Source: Prunella strophiata (lineage: Eukaryota; Chordata; Aves; Passeriformes; Prunellidae). From it: a DNA stretch of 64,000 nucleotides. The notes under the pieces are model-generated. The model did not search any database and was not told where the DNA came from. It saw only the letters and a program-made list of their open reading frames with translations. The DNA lies in the NCBI GenBank assembly GCA_036583965.1, contig JAZBQD010000015.1, positions 89,825,809 to 89,889,808 of the forward strand, read 5' to 3'. The translations under genes were made by a program, and so were the position numbers. Positions 40,801 through 53,629 of this stretch are shown here, in pieces; within the stretch, counting starts at the first letter, position 1, and each line of letters starts with the position of its first letter.

Positions 40801-42863
40801 GACATGCTGAATCTTATTTTGAAGTATTGATTATATAAATTATATATTATTTTTATAAGTAGAATTATTTATGATGATTAATATAAAGATGTCAGAAGTA
40901 AAGAGATGCTTGATATATGGATATTTTTAATGAATAAGGAAAATAACATGTTATACAGTAACACAGGGTAAAAATAATATCCAAATGAAATATTTTTATT
41001 TTCTTGGAATAATGTGTTTTATCATAATTGAAAAAAATACACAAAAATGCCAAAATATTAATGTAATTGGATTTTGTGGGGATTTTTTTAAACCAAATAC
41101 ATTCTCTGATGGAAGAGCATGTGTGATGTCCTTCTAACCATCTCTCTTTTTTGTGCATCTTAGAAGAATGCAACTTATGAGCTTCAATGGAGAGAGACTG
41201 AACTTCTATATGGAAAACAAAATTGCAGCTGTAAAGTTCACAGGCAAGTTGTGTCTCAGTAAAATCATGATAAACAAGGTGACAAAATGTGTTGATTATT
41301 TAATGCACTATACCTGAACCTCATCCTTTAAATAGATGTTGTAAAAATAACCCAAGGGGCCAGTTGTGTCCAGGGGGTTCCTGCTCTGAAATGAATTTGA
41401 TGAGATGCATGTGAAGGAAGTTGCAAAGCCTTATATTTACCTTATATTGCAGTAATTAATAAACCCTCTAGAAACAACTATGAAACCATTTCAATTTGTT
41501 CAGAATCACTGTTAACTTCTGCTTAAAGCCGGGGCCAAGAGGTCTCCAGTAGTGTAGTTCTGCCCTCTTTTGAGACATTGCCTTTGGGGCTGTCCTGGAC
41601 TTCATCTCAGATTTCTAGTGAGTGAAGTCTTACAGCTGAATTTTAGATGAAAAGAAGGGTGTGAAACTCGTGGTTTTTTCTCTTTTCAGTTAGTGTCTAC
41701 TTTTTAAGGAGGCAGATCATTTCCAAGTCACTGGGAAATTTAAAGTTTAACACATCAGTCAACAGACCATTAGCTTTAGCATTTGATTTAAAGTGGGGTC
41801 CTAAAAAGTGGGAATCAGAGACATACAATAGCACTGGTTTAGCCTTGCAAAGGCCAATTTCACTATAAACAAGTCACATCTTCAAGATGTTGACCTTCTC
41901 TTGACAGAATCCTCCATCCCTCCCAGCAAGTAAAAGGCCAGAGTCTGATCAAAATAACAACAACAAAAACCCCAATAGTTTTCCTGTTGCCAAGAGATTT
42001 AATTTAAAAAAGATCCATGAAGTATTGACATATCTATTGCTTCTTCTCTTTGAAATTCTTGCTAGACAAGATTTGACTGATTTTGTTTAGTTCAGCTGGC
42101 AGAGGCTCTGGGATTGGCTACCTGAAATAACTCTCACAGCAGCATTTATCCCTTCACAGTTTGGAAATCTAGGGAAACTGCAAATTACAGTATTAAAATG
42201 CTGAGCCAGAAGAGAAACAAGGAAATAACGTTTCAATTTTCAGCATGAGAAAGAGGACGTTTCAACCTAGCAATATTTATGAGCTGGTAAAAAGCTGTTC
42301 ATGCCACAGTGGTTGTGTGTTCCTTAAATGTCAAGTCCCAATCAATAACCTCGCTGAAAATTGACCCTGTTGGGCACGGTGTAGGAGAATTGGATGCTCT
42401 CTAGGCTATTGGTTGAAAGGCAAGAAACAGCAAGCAACTGATGAGAAGCTATCAATAAAACCTCAGTATTGTTTTGAGTTCAATTTCAAGTAATTGCCAG
42501 ACATCTGAGATTGAGTCTGACAGACATGAAGAGGGCTAATGTTGGTTCCTGGTAATGAAAAGTAGGTTTCTTGTTCAAAGGAGCACAATGGGGCCTAATA
42601 GTGAAATGGCTTCCCCCTCGAAAAACAAGTTGCTGTATGAGTGTAGGAATCAGTGAAGCCTGTGTTTTTATGGATTTCTGCCCTGTGTCCTTACAGCCTT
42701 CTCCTATGGAAACTCCTTTGTCCTTCCCTCTTCCCCTCAGCTGCCCCAGCAGCTCCAGTTTCTCTTTCATATCCCCTGTTCACTGCTTAAAGCAACATGT
42801 GTCCCCTAGTTGTTACTCCAGTGTTCACCAAAAATTCCAGAGCAAGTGGATGGGTTTTCCCTC

Positions 42864-42884
42864 TTTTTTTTTTTTTTTTCTTCT

Positions 42885-42917
<33 letters not shown>
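42864..42917. repeat. Compound T16 / CTTCTTC / T31 tract
   Basis: T16 (42864-42879), an interrupting CTTCTTC, then T31 (42887-42917). On the minus strand it reads as a long A-tail; the adjacent minus-strand sequence has TATAAA near 42935 but no canonical AATAAA and no recognised transcript. It may mark an old retroposition. Confidence 0.93.
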
Positions 42918-42919
<2 letters not shown>

Positions 42920-44520
42920 CTTCTCTTGCTTTATAATAGAAATTATGCTGGCACAAAATATGCCATGTCAAATGTTTTTCAAGTGAATTCTCTGTAAAAG
43001 TGCTGGTTCTCTTCACAAAATTGGGGCTTCCTTGACACCCTAAGTTAGGGCAGAGCTCTAAATGGTCCATTTTGCTTCTCCACCATTGGCAGGTTAAATG
43101 CACATGGAGAATTACAGTAGCAAGATTGATGTTTGTGAAGCTGCTCTTAACATAATTATCTGTGATCATGTGTTGGAACACCCTTTTTATATTATTTAAC
43201 ACACTCTGCAAAATAATTCGTCACAATGTTCTTCAGTGGTGCATAATTCAGGAAAAAAATCCTTAAAAGAAATGTCTTCCCCCTTCTCATGCTGCTAGCT
43301 AGGAGCTTGCCAGAACACAAACTTCTGGCAGAAATTGAGCATATAATAGCAACAAAATCACTGAAGGAAATTGCAGTCTTCAGGAGGCTTTCACTTCCCA
43401 CACATCACTCCACAACAGTTTTTGAGCTGAGTTCTCTTGTACTTTGACCCTGTAGTATTTTGGGAGGAGAGCTCAGAGGCAGTGGTGCTAGCAGGCACAT
43501 GAGGTTTCAGTGTAAGGCTCAGTCCCAAGGCTGATTTAGGATTTAGTGTTCAGACTGCCAAAAGAGGGGCTGAAACTGCTGAGGCAGTGCCCTTACTACA
43601 GTTACACCCTGACCACCAAGTTGATATTCAGTGACATTTTTAAAAATTTCCTTGGCTAAATCCTCGTGGAGACAAGTAATAACGTAAAATTAAAGATGCA
43701 TTTGGAATCTGTTGAGGTGGGTTATTTTTCCTAATTCTGCCCTCTTTGGGAGGATTCTTCTTAGCTTTATTCTATCACTTGCCCTCTGCCCTGGCTATGA
43801 GCTGGGGTTAGACTCCTGGAGAGCACACACATTGATTATAGTGAGGGATTGTGATTTAAAAAGTGCACACTGAGTCTTTGGCAAGAAATGGTTCATTTGC
43901 AGGTGAATTTTCCTGCCTTTTACTGACTATTCAGGAAATTTTTTTAGAAAGCTTCACTATGGAACAGGAAACCCAGACTAACTGGACCTACCTGATGATT
44001 AGTCCCATTTATAGGACTGATGCTGCAGCTGGCTTGATACTGCAGCAATGTGATTTATGTTTCCAAATCATCTCTCTTTCTGCAGGTCTCTGCATATGCC
44101 CTTCCTCCCACTGCCAGAATTCCTGATCTAGTTTCTCTTCCTCAAAAGTACACAGGCCTCATCTTCAGTTCTTTGGAGAAAAATTATTCCTTTGTTTCCA
44201 CATCTGCTAAGAGACATTTTTATACTTGGATTTTTTTTTTTTTTCTTGTGATGGCCAAGACATTCTACTGTGTTAAAAGACAGGGGGCAGGAATCATACA
44301 AAGGGTGAAAATTCAATCTGTATCTTCTCTCTGGCAAATCAAGCTTTACTGCTTAAATAGCTAAGCTTTCTTCTTCATCTCTCTGCTGAGGTCTTGTATG
44401 TGCTGAAGGCAAGCTCAGGTCTAAGTGTGAAGATGTGCAAATCTCACTATAAGTACTGCACAAAATTTCCTTTGAGCTTTCAGCCCAGAAGTCCTGTTAG
44501 ATGTGAGTTCTTAATGAGGT

Positions 44521-44542
44521 ATCCTAGTGATATCCTAGTGAT
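44521..44542. repeat. 11-bp perfect tandem duplication
   Basis: ATCCTAGTGAT occurs twice in direct succession. Confidence 0.95.
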
Positions 44543-47502
44543 AACCTTGCAACTGAAGCTGCATAACTGCTTCATTGTCACTGCCATTATATTTCCTTTT
44601 GCCTGTTGGAGTTCACCTCTTCTGATGGGGTCAGGAGTGGGAGATTCTGCTATTGCTCTTGATGTGCTTTTTTTTTTTTTTTTCTTTTTTACTACTTTCA
44701 TGAGCTTGACATTTGGAGATTCTAGTTCTAATCTTTCTCTTGACATGAATGTGGATAAATGTGGTTATTTGCCTGTGGAAATCACTGTGCTAAAATTCAT
44801 GGTTACTTTTAAGGTCAACTGACATATCCTGAAATCACACCTGCCTCGAGCTGCTTCCTTCATGAACATGCTGTGCTAAAACATATAAAATTGTGCAGCC
44901 TGAAGCCTTTTAAAACCTTTTTAATAGCAAAGAATGGCTTGATCAAGGGAAAATTTGTGATATGAAAATAGCTCCAAATGTGACAGAAAAACAGATTTGC
45001 TTTGTGAAAGACTCTCAGTGCCTGTGATTTGCAGAGGAGAACTGGATAGAAAAGGGGCCACTCAGTGCCTGCCTTGTAACAACCCAGTTAGGTGCACCCT
45101 TGCCTTTGGGTTCAGATCACTCTTTGTGCCCTATGTAAGATCAGAAGGCTGCACTACAATGGGAGTTAGCCTAATAGAAATACAAAGCCCTATCCAGTCC
45201 AGGAAGTTCCAGTTCCAGGCCAAGATTTAGCATGTTTCAGAGAGGATCAAGACCACACTTGCTTCTGGGTAGTGGTATTTGCCTCCACTCTGTGCCTACA
45301 CCACTGATCTCAGTGGAGGAAAAAGCCATGTGAATATCATTTGCATGTATTTCTTATAAGAACAATCTAAGTTGGATCTGGGTGGTATGAGTAGAGAGTG
45401 AATTTTGCTTTTTAAATGCATATTTAAAAGGAATTCAAGTAATTTAAACAACATAGGTCTCGAGAAAAAGGTTTTGGTGTCACTTGTCTATATTCCCAAT
45501 ATTCCCAATGTTGGTCACTTCAGGAAGTGTTCTGATTTAAAAAAATGCTTATTTTTTGATGGAAATCAAGAGGAAAAAAACCAAGAACCTAGTGGTAACA
45601 AGAACCATCCTCCACTTTTGAACTTCATTAGTGGTTTGATTTGCACTCAGTTAAGTTTCAGTCTAACATCTGGAGACAAGTGTTCTTCATTTTCAGCTCC
45701 ACAGAGTGTGAGGGAGCCATGATAAAATAAGTCTCTCTGTGGGGTATTGTTTACTGAGGGCTGCCACTCTTCCTCCTGTGATTTATATGGCCTGCATAGA
45801 TGTGATGGGAAAAACAGGTGTCATTAGTTTGCTTTCTTTCTTCATCTAAAATACTTGCAGAGGAGTTCTGGATACAGTCTGACCCCAAAGCATTTTTTTT
45901 TGTTTCTTCAGGAGAATTTTGATGTTCACTGAAACCAGAACAGAGCTATAGGGAAATGTAATTGTGGCAAGGGCAATTCAGCCACTTGAGGCTCCGCTTC
46001 ATAGGGTGCTTTCTAATGGGGTCCTGCAACCCTCTTACCACCATCACACTGTGAACACTTAGAGTACTTAAAAGAGTCTGTTCCCATGTATGTGTTGGTG
46101 AGGAGTCCCATCAGCAAAGCTCAAAGCAGACTGACTGTAAAACAATCACCAAGATAGCAGAGATGGCCTTTTTATTTGTTTTTGTTCAAACTGTGTTTCT
46201 TCTCTATTGCTTTTTATTTTTTCACAGAGGGATCTCAAAATGGATGGGTACAAGTAGGACTGAGGGAAAACATCCCTGCTTTTCTGTGTTCTAGAAGCAC
46301 ACTTCTGTACAATATGCTAGCCTAGCTTTCTATAGGAAGAGAATGGAAAAAAAGGAAAGAAAGCTATATTGAAGTTTATCAGTATTCAGTTTTCTCCTTC
46401 AGGAATGCTTATCCCAAACCTTAGAGCCTCTATTTCCATGAAGCTCATCTATCCTGCTAATAGCCATGTGGAGCAACAAATTGCCTTCTTGCCCAAGTGG
46501 ATAGAGTGCATTCAACCTAATCACCATCCACCGAAAGGGGTTCAAATTAATCTTTCCTGGCTGCTTTTTTTACTGCTCACTTCCCCCAGTTCCCTGTCCC
46601 CAAAAGCATCCATTCCACCTTGATCCTCTTCTTTTTCTTACACTTAAATGAAATGTTGGCATTTGTCCCTGAAAATGATGGGAAGATTTTCATGTTTCTT
46701 TTCCTCTGCAAACATCCAAACTGGTGTTGGGAAAGTCTATGAACTTTCCTGAGGATGCTCTGACACATTCACTGTGGTATGTTTGACAGAAACTCTGGGG
46801 AGGGTGACATCCTCCAAAGACAATTTTCTTTGATTCTTCCATATTCATACAACTTCCCAGGAATCACAAAGAGCTTCCCAGAGCTTCTGGAGTAATAAAG
46901 GACACTGGGATGAGTCTGCTTTTGATGGAGAGTTCATGTCCTAGTTTTACTATATTTTCTAGTAGCCCTGAAAAGAGACATGTAGATTGAACTTCCACTA
47001 GGGATTATCTCCTGTGGGCAGGGCTTTTTGTTGTTTTAGGATCAATCCTTCCTATGTGCAGCTGTCCATGGTGGCCAGCATGAAATACCCATCAGTCCAG
47101 CCAGATCTCTAACAATGCATTTCACCAACAAAAGCAGAGCCTTGCATCTATGGCAATTTTCTTTGATCAACAGTTGTTAATCTCATTACTTTAAAGACTT
47201 GCCTTCTTGGGATTGGTGAGTCAGTAATTTGAGTACAGTTTATAATCCAATCTAATAGAAGTCAATTATGAAAAATAAGAAATGAGAGAGGAAGCAAGCT
47301 TGCTAGGTTCATTTCTCTTTGGATTTGTCATGAGCTGATCTAGAGAAGGCAGAGAAATATTTTCTTCTAGCTAGCTTTGAATACAGTTGTGATTACAACT
47401 TGGGTTTTAGAAATTAATTCTCTGTCAGCATCCTACCATATCAGTTTGCATGTAAATCCTGATGAGGTGTCTTTTGGTCTAATTGTTTGTTTCCTTTTTT
47501 AG

Positions 47503-47740
47503 ATGTTACTTTACTTCAGAGATTTAAAAGTTTAGTTTATAATAAGAGCTTAATTGGTCAGATGTACAAAAAGAATGTATTAAATAATCTCTTTGCTCTT
47601 TGTAAAAAATCTTTTAAAAGATCCATTGGATTTACAGCAAAAAAAAAAAAGATGCATTTTGACATATATAAATATCTAGCTGCACAGGAAGCTGAGTATG
47701 CTATAGCATTGATGACTGTCCTTGAAGAATTTGGTTTTCA
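47503..47740 (+). other. Candidate internal coding exon, unidentified
   Basis: A 238-bp segment has all local marks of an internal exon. Upstream there is a branch-point-like TCTAAT (47479-47484), a pyrimidine-rich tract and TTTTTTAG ending at 47502. Downstream, GTAAGT begins at 47741. The intervening sequence is open in the frame in which one base comes from the previous exon. It encodes about 79 residues: a lysine- and leucine-rich, helix-like first part (L-L-Q-R-F-K-S-L-V-Y-N-K), a K4 run from an A12 tract at about 47639-47650, and an acidic C-terminal part (A-A-Q-E-A-E-Y-A-I-A-L). The same frame stops immediately past the donor. I do not recognise the protein. No partner exon was identified within the window, so it may be an exon of a large gene spanning the window, a decayed exon, or chance. 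The A12 run is a warning sign. Confidence 0.35.
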
Positions 47741-48788
47741 GTAAGTCTCCATTTTATTTACTTTTCCCCATGAGGGCACTTGCATGTAGAAATGGAAAGA
47801 AGAGTAGTGTACCACCCTTTCCTATTACCTTGCAACATAGAATTTAGCAAATCTCACAAATTGATGTTTTCTCCAGATCAGACCCTGGATGTATCATTAA
47901 TTCTGTAAGATTTTTTTGGTGGCCTTTTCTTCCTTGAGGAATTGCTGAACACAGTGCTGTGATATAAAGGTTTATGTTTAACACTGGGGCTATTTGCAAG
48001 GCTATTTGTAGAAAGACATATAGTGTGGGATCCGTGATCATATATCATAGCCTCAGAATATCATTAAAACTCAACCTTTCTGTAGTGTACTGTTGTGAAC
48101 ATTTATGATCAGGCTGTAACAAGAAAAGGGAGATAATGTTAATGAAGCTGAAGGTATTTAGGATAGTGTCATCTACTTAGACATGATGCAAAAGAGAATT
48201 TGCTTCCAAAAGAAGACTGAACACAGAGCAGGTTCAATATCTGACTTTCAGTTAAGGCACAGTTTTGGGGTAGAGAGGAACTTGAAAAGGAGAAAGCAAA
48301 TTGTGGAAGCAGATAAGCCCCAACCTTGTCTCAGTGCAGCTTTCATTCTTGATGTAAATTCAACATCACAACATCCTAAGGATCTTACTGTATTATCACA
48401 GTAGTATTCACATTTTCAACTTCACAACTCTCATGTGTGTGACCTGTTTATTAGAGTAGTATTGTAACCATACTGTACATACTGTAAAAATACTACATAG
48501 GACTGTGCACTGTTAAACTGCTGCCTTCCACATAAATACACATCCAGCCTTCAGCTGCAAGTGAAATCACATCAGGATACTTTATCTTGGGAGAAAGCTT
48601 CTACCCTCAGTGCTTGAATGATATGGGTATGCTCTTACTTGCTCTGAAATTCTGTTGGATAAGGCAGTTTTAATGTTACTTATTATCCTAGATGTTGTCA
48701 ACCTGGAACTCAGTGCACCTCCTGAGAAATAATTTGAGAAACAACCCTTTTGTTAAACCACAACAGTTTTTTCCATGGGCATCATTGA

Positions 48789-48810
48789 TTTTTTTTTTTT
48801 TTTTTTTTTA
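48789..48810. repeat. T22 tract
   Basis: Twenty-two consecutive T followed by AAATAG. No associated retroelement was recognised on either side. Confidence 0.93.
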
Positions 48811-49696
48811 AATAGAGAAGTCTAGCTGCACCTGAGCTCCACTACTTTAGTTTTACTGATTTGTAGTTTGATGTGATAATACTGTGAACATAAGAAGCTT
48901 GGACAAACAGCTACAAGGAAAAATTCAAATTAGATTCGGTCAGAACTTTGAATTATTACTAACACAGAAAATTATTTTATATTTGTTGGAAAAATTATAG
49001 TAGAACTGTGATGATTTTTAAGCTAAGAGAGATAATTTTTTTTTGTTTTCACAAGGATGTAGTTAGCAATGTCATTTAATTCACCTACTGGCAGCTTAAA
49101 AGAAAATTCAACATTCATTCAGAGGGAGGAAAGATGCACTCTTGGCATGCTTCTAGCACACTAACATTAGTAACTTCCCTCTCCTGGCCTTCAGCTTCCA
49201 TATCCTGGTGTGCTGCTGAGGAACTATTAGGAATGATGGTGCATGCCACCCATGAGACGTGCTCATTGGTTTAATTCAGTAAATGAATGTGTTTTCATTC
49301 AGATGAAGAGGAGGCATAGCAAGGTTAAGGACCTTTTTTTGGAATTATTTTATTAAATCCCATTGGTTGCTCTGACTTCTACCCTGTAAACTGCAGCTTA
49401 TCAGCCTGTCACCTGCCTCTGATCTAGGCTCATTTGAACTGAATTACAGAACTGTATTTTCCACCACTGTTTATGTAATATGGGCATTCTGGTCACATCT
49501 TACCCTTTCTAGGAAATATTAAATATTTCAAACCTAGAGATTATGGATGCTTTCTTTATGGGGATATCTGCTTTTCTTATGCCTGCTTCAGTGGAAAATA
49601 AATACACAGATAATTGGTCTATATTGCCCTTATAATCAAATGTAGATATTATGTCAGTCTGGCATTTATTTTGTTTTACTATTTGGAGTTGTGTAT

Positions 49697-49785
49697 GTGG
49701 GGGGAGGTTGTTGTTTGTTTGGGGGGGTTTTGTTTATTTTTTGTTTTGGCTTTTTTTTTTTTTTTTAATCTTTTTAAGACTAGAT
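49697..49785. repeat. GT/T-rich low-complexity tract
   Basis: Strand-asymmetric sequence of G and T (GGGGGGAGG, G7, TTGTTTG blocks) ending in a T-run of about 17. It is low complexity and explains the long open frames that cross it. Confidence 0.9.
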
Positions 49786-51359
49786 TGGGGCAGTGCTTGT
49801 TGTACTGGCCCATGCATGCAAAGAAAGAGAAAATGCTGCTGGTAGAGGGGCTAAAACTTGATGTCATTAACTTACCTCTCCTGAAAAGGCAGATTCCCAA
49901 ACCATGGTTTGTCAGCATCTGTTGAGGTTTGCTGCTGGTAATGAGTGCTGCCAGTGAGAGTGTCACCCACAGAAACCCAGTTCAAACTCTGTCAGGTACA
50001 AACATGCTGGCCCTAAAGTGAATGTGGTGAATTCCCACTCTGGCTTCTCAGTCTCTGTCTCACCCCACCTTCCAAGCTCTGGAAAGCAGACATTCCTGTG
50101 TAATATATGGATATAGTAGCTTGCAGGACAGTGCCAACATTTTGAACTGCAAAGACATACAAGCATTTTGCTTCCAGGGCCTTATGAGTCTAGCATAAAG
50201 GATGTTGAGAGCTACATGCTGTGGTCATGGCAGCATGTAATGTCATGAGTGTGCCCCCATCACACATGACTTCTGGATGGTGTCTAAGAAGCTTTATTTA
50301 AAAAGAAGGTGAAATGTTCAAGCTTTTGCTTAAAAAACAAAAGGAAAATAAATGACATTGTCTATAAGCTCAATGAGCCATATTTTGACTTACAAGCAGT
50401 GAATTAACAGCTAAATAAATGGGTTGACACAACCAGAAGGTAAATTGTAGGGAGGGGAAGGGAGAAGAAGGGAAATAATTTGGAGAACTTTAATTGTTCA
50501 CAGTAGGTTAAACTCTTACCCTATGGCATGCTGACAATAACCCCTTACAAAACCTTCTTGTAGTAGTCAATGGGGGTAGCAGATTAGCATTTGAGTTTGA
50601 ATCAGGCATGCATTCCTGCAATAAATCTCCTGACTGCCCTCACACCATGCTTTGATTCTTATTGTGGAGTGGTCTTGGAGTGCACAAACTGGATTCTGTT
50701 TGGATGAAACACAATTGTAGCATGTGCTCCAGCAGTACACTTAGTGTGATCCAACTGTCCACAGTATTCAGATCTTTTGGATCAAACTGAAGCTAGTTTA
50801 AATGTTTAAATTAAAACCCACTAGAAAGACATACAGTACAGATACGGAATGCTCAACACCATTAATTCCACTCTACAGATGCTCTTCTGGCTACAGGATT
50901 TGCTACTGAACAGCCAAAGTGCTTGTTACCACCTTTTCTCTGTTTTCACTCTTGTCAGACTGCTCCTCAGGCTCAGCAAGTTCAGCTGAACTGAGCTATC
51001 TGAAAGGTGTTCCAGCCAAGGTGAACACAGCCTGAGCTAGTCCTTATGAATGTGCACACAGGAGTTGTTGCATAATGCATCAGTGATGATCAGAGAGAGC
51101 TTAAAACCAGAAGGTGTCCAAAATGGAGAGTTGAATTGCCAGCAAAAGACCACAAATGTGTGAGGGGTTAAATCTCATGACATTTTTGTGTTTAAACTTT
51201 GCAGACTGAGATGTCCATGCTCACAGCAGCCTTAAGATATAGTTCCTGAGAAGAAAATTAGGCCAGAGCGCACATCATGCCTCTGACTGTGGCAGGTAGA
51301 GGAGCAAGAATAAGGAATGTACACAGTGGTTGTAGCTTCAGAAAATCTGTGACTCTTCC

Positions 51360-53260
51360 TGATCTAAAAATTGCATCTACATTATCAGGTTTAACCCATC
51401 ATGGACGTTTCTTCCATTAATTTGTGTAATTTCTTTTTGAACTCATTTATGGTTTTGGCCTTGCAAGCATCCTGGGTAATGTGTTCCACAATTTCATTAT
51501 CCAGTGTGTAAAAAAGTACTTCCTTTTGCTTTAAGCCTGTTGCCTGATAATTTCATTAGATATCTTTACTTCTTATAATAGAAGAAAGAGGGAATTGTTG
51601 TTCCTTGCTTACCTTTCCTAAATAATCTTTAATTTTATAGACCTCTGTTATAGCCTTTTCAACCATCTTTCTTCTGGTTCGAACAAGAAAATCCTGTGCA
51701 ATTAAAAAAGCCCAAAACTCCAAACAAACAACAACCCAACCACTCTGCATCTGCATTAGCATTTTTACTCAAAGTGAGATCTGAAGCAGCTACTTTCATG
51801 TACTGTACATTGCTTGGTTGCTTCTGGCTGTGCCAGACTAGAAGCTCTGATCCAGGGTTGCTGCAAACATGCTCCAAGTCCTACCAGAAACAGAAGGGTC
51901 CAACCCACCACTGATTCTGCAGTCAGCTTTGGCCCCCATGTGTGGGAAGGCCATTCAGCCCAGGTGATTGAACAATATCTGACCTGAAATTATTTCCCTT
52001 CAGGAGCAGAGCTCTCAACAGCAATTGCTTTGATCTGTCAGTCCACCCCTCAACACCCAATTACCTTCTAACAGAGATGTGATCTTATTCTTCCTGTATG
52101 GAAGCTTTATCTAAACCCCAGACATTCCAGTTGCCTGGTCTGCACTTTGTCTCTCTAGTAATTCCTTTTCATGGTGGTGGGTGCCATACAAAATATTTAT
52201 ACAATACATGTATTGATGCTGTCTCTTTTTTTTTTGCCCTTGATTTCTTTCCTACTGATTACTAACAGTTTATATGCTCTTTTAGCAGATGATAGGCACT
52301 GAAGGGATGTGTTCAGAGCCTCGTCCACATGACACAACACGTTTTTCCTGAGAGGCTTGAGTTCAGCCAGACCACACTGTGTGTATGTGTGCGCACACTA
52401 GATGCTGTTTTCTTTGTGCATGGTATGTCACAACTGTCAGAATCAAATTTACTTTGCCCTGTTATTTTCCAGCTACTCAATATCAAGAGATATATCTGAA
52501 CTCTTTGCAGACAAATTGCATTTTTGCTGCCTTGAATTATTTAGTAACATCAACATACTTCATTATTTACTGAGGCTTTCATCCTATTTTGTGAATATAG
52601 TTTCAGCACACATCACATATGTGATTCAACTAGAACTCCCTCCACTCAGTGTAAAACTGGTCATATATTTCTCTGCTTTCTGTCTTTTACCAAGTTACCA
52701 CCCCTCATAAGAACCTTATCTTTTGATGTAAGGCTTCATAAAAAACCTTTTGGATATGCAAGTAAACTTTATCAATGACATCGTCCTTTTCTATCTGTTC
52801 ACCCTTTGAAAACCTTCATAAATTTTGATGATGTGAGTTCCTTCCTGAAAAGCTTTGTTGGCCATACCATTATAACGAATTTATCTATATGCAAATGGAT
52901 TACTTTCTTATTCACAGTTGGTGTGGAACTCCGACAATTTGCCTATAGTTTTCTGGACCAGCTCCCCTGCAGAGCCTTTTTTTTAATAGTGGCATGACTT
53001 CTGTCCCTTTTTGTACCTCTGATATGAAGACTAGTTTTGTATGTTTGAATTTCTTCAGGAGTTTGGGTAACACCACATGAATGTAAGAATTTGCTATTAA
53101 TTTTGATGATGTATTTTAAAATCTCTTCTACTGACATTTTGATATTAAACAGTTGCTCAGGCTCATTCCTTCAGTTTTCATGTGGAAATTCCCTAAGCTT
53201 TCCTGTAATGAAATCTGATACAGAAATTATTTGGGTTCTTAGGATTCTGGCTGAAGTCCC
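51360..53260 (-). mobile_element. Ancient LINE CR1 copy, ORF2 remnant, highly diverged and interrupted
   Basis: The minus strand carries decayed CR1 ORF2 sequence in correct order. About 53255-52900 is the fingers/palm region, including a recognisable L-L-K-K then G-P-E-N-Y-R segment (about 52993-52940; NYRP-type motif). About 52900-52440 matches further RT sequence with stops and frameshifts. About 51690-51360 is the C-terminal end of ORF2, with R-R-K-M-V-E-K-A-I-T-E-V-Y-K, then K-E-Q-Q-F-P-L-S, and finally T-I-N-E-F-K-K-K-L-H-K-L-M. The frame is broken many times, so it encodes nothing. Divergence is greater than in the 20288 fragment and it resembles reptile-type CR1, suggesting an old insertion. 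The interval 51690-52440 shows no obvious CR1 similarity and may be extreme decay or inserted DNA. No 3' octamer tail was seen at the left end. Confidence 0.85.
52378..52398. repeat. 21-bp alternating purine-pyrimidine tract with 12-bp palindrome
   Basis: Strict pyrimidine-purine alternation runs through 52378-52398, including the perfect palindrome GTGTGCGCACAC (52387-52398). It is a potential Z-DNA site. It lies in the stretch between recognisable parts of the old CR1 copy. Confidence 0.9.
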
Positions 53261-53614
53261 CTAGGTTTTGATTTGCAAAACTACCTTAGATTTTTATTAT
53301 TAAACAAGCCTTATGTTCCCCACTAAAGTGTTATGGACCTTCAGGAGTTAAAGAAGTTGCAGAGGAAAGAGCCCTGTTAGTTCAATTGTTTATTCTCCTT
53401 GTCTGCTCTGAGATCACGGTGGGGACTATACCAGATAAAGTTATCTGTGGAAACTGGGCATTCTCTTATCTCTCCTACGCCCATCAGTGAAATACCAAGA
53501 TATCTAGGAGACATTTAAAAGTAGAGATAAGTTAATATTTTTTTCTGCCTTTTACTTCTTTTGCCATTTCCTTTATAGAAATCTTGTTGGAACTTTTCTT
53601 ACTGAGAGTATATG

Positions 53615-53629
53615 ATAATAATAATAATA
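53615..53629. repeat. (AAT)5 trinucleotide repeat
   Basis: Five AAT units followed by an A-run. Confidence 0.9.

Larger units (their letters stand above)
33116..47502. other. Non-coding sequence, no gene recognised
   Basis: The stretch contains the TAAAA microsatellite, the GTCT repeat, the 36219 duplication and the long T tracts, with otherwise unique-looking sequence. A minus-strand segment at 40717-40582 is flanked by splice-like signals but is weakly supported. Open frames of 90-140 codons near 37676-38072, 38489-38909 and 44394-44822 have no recognisable domains and overlap in several frames. Confidence 0.6.
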
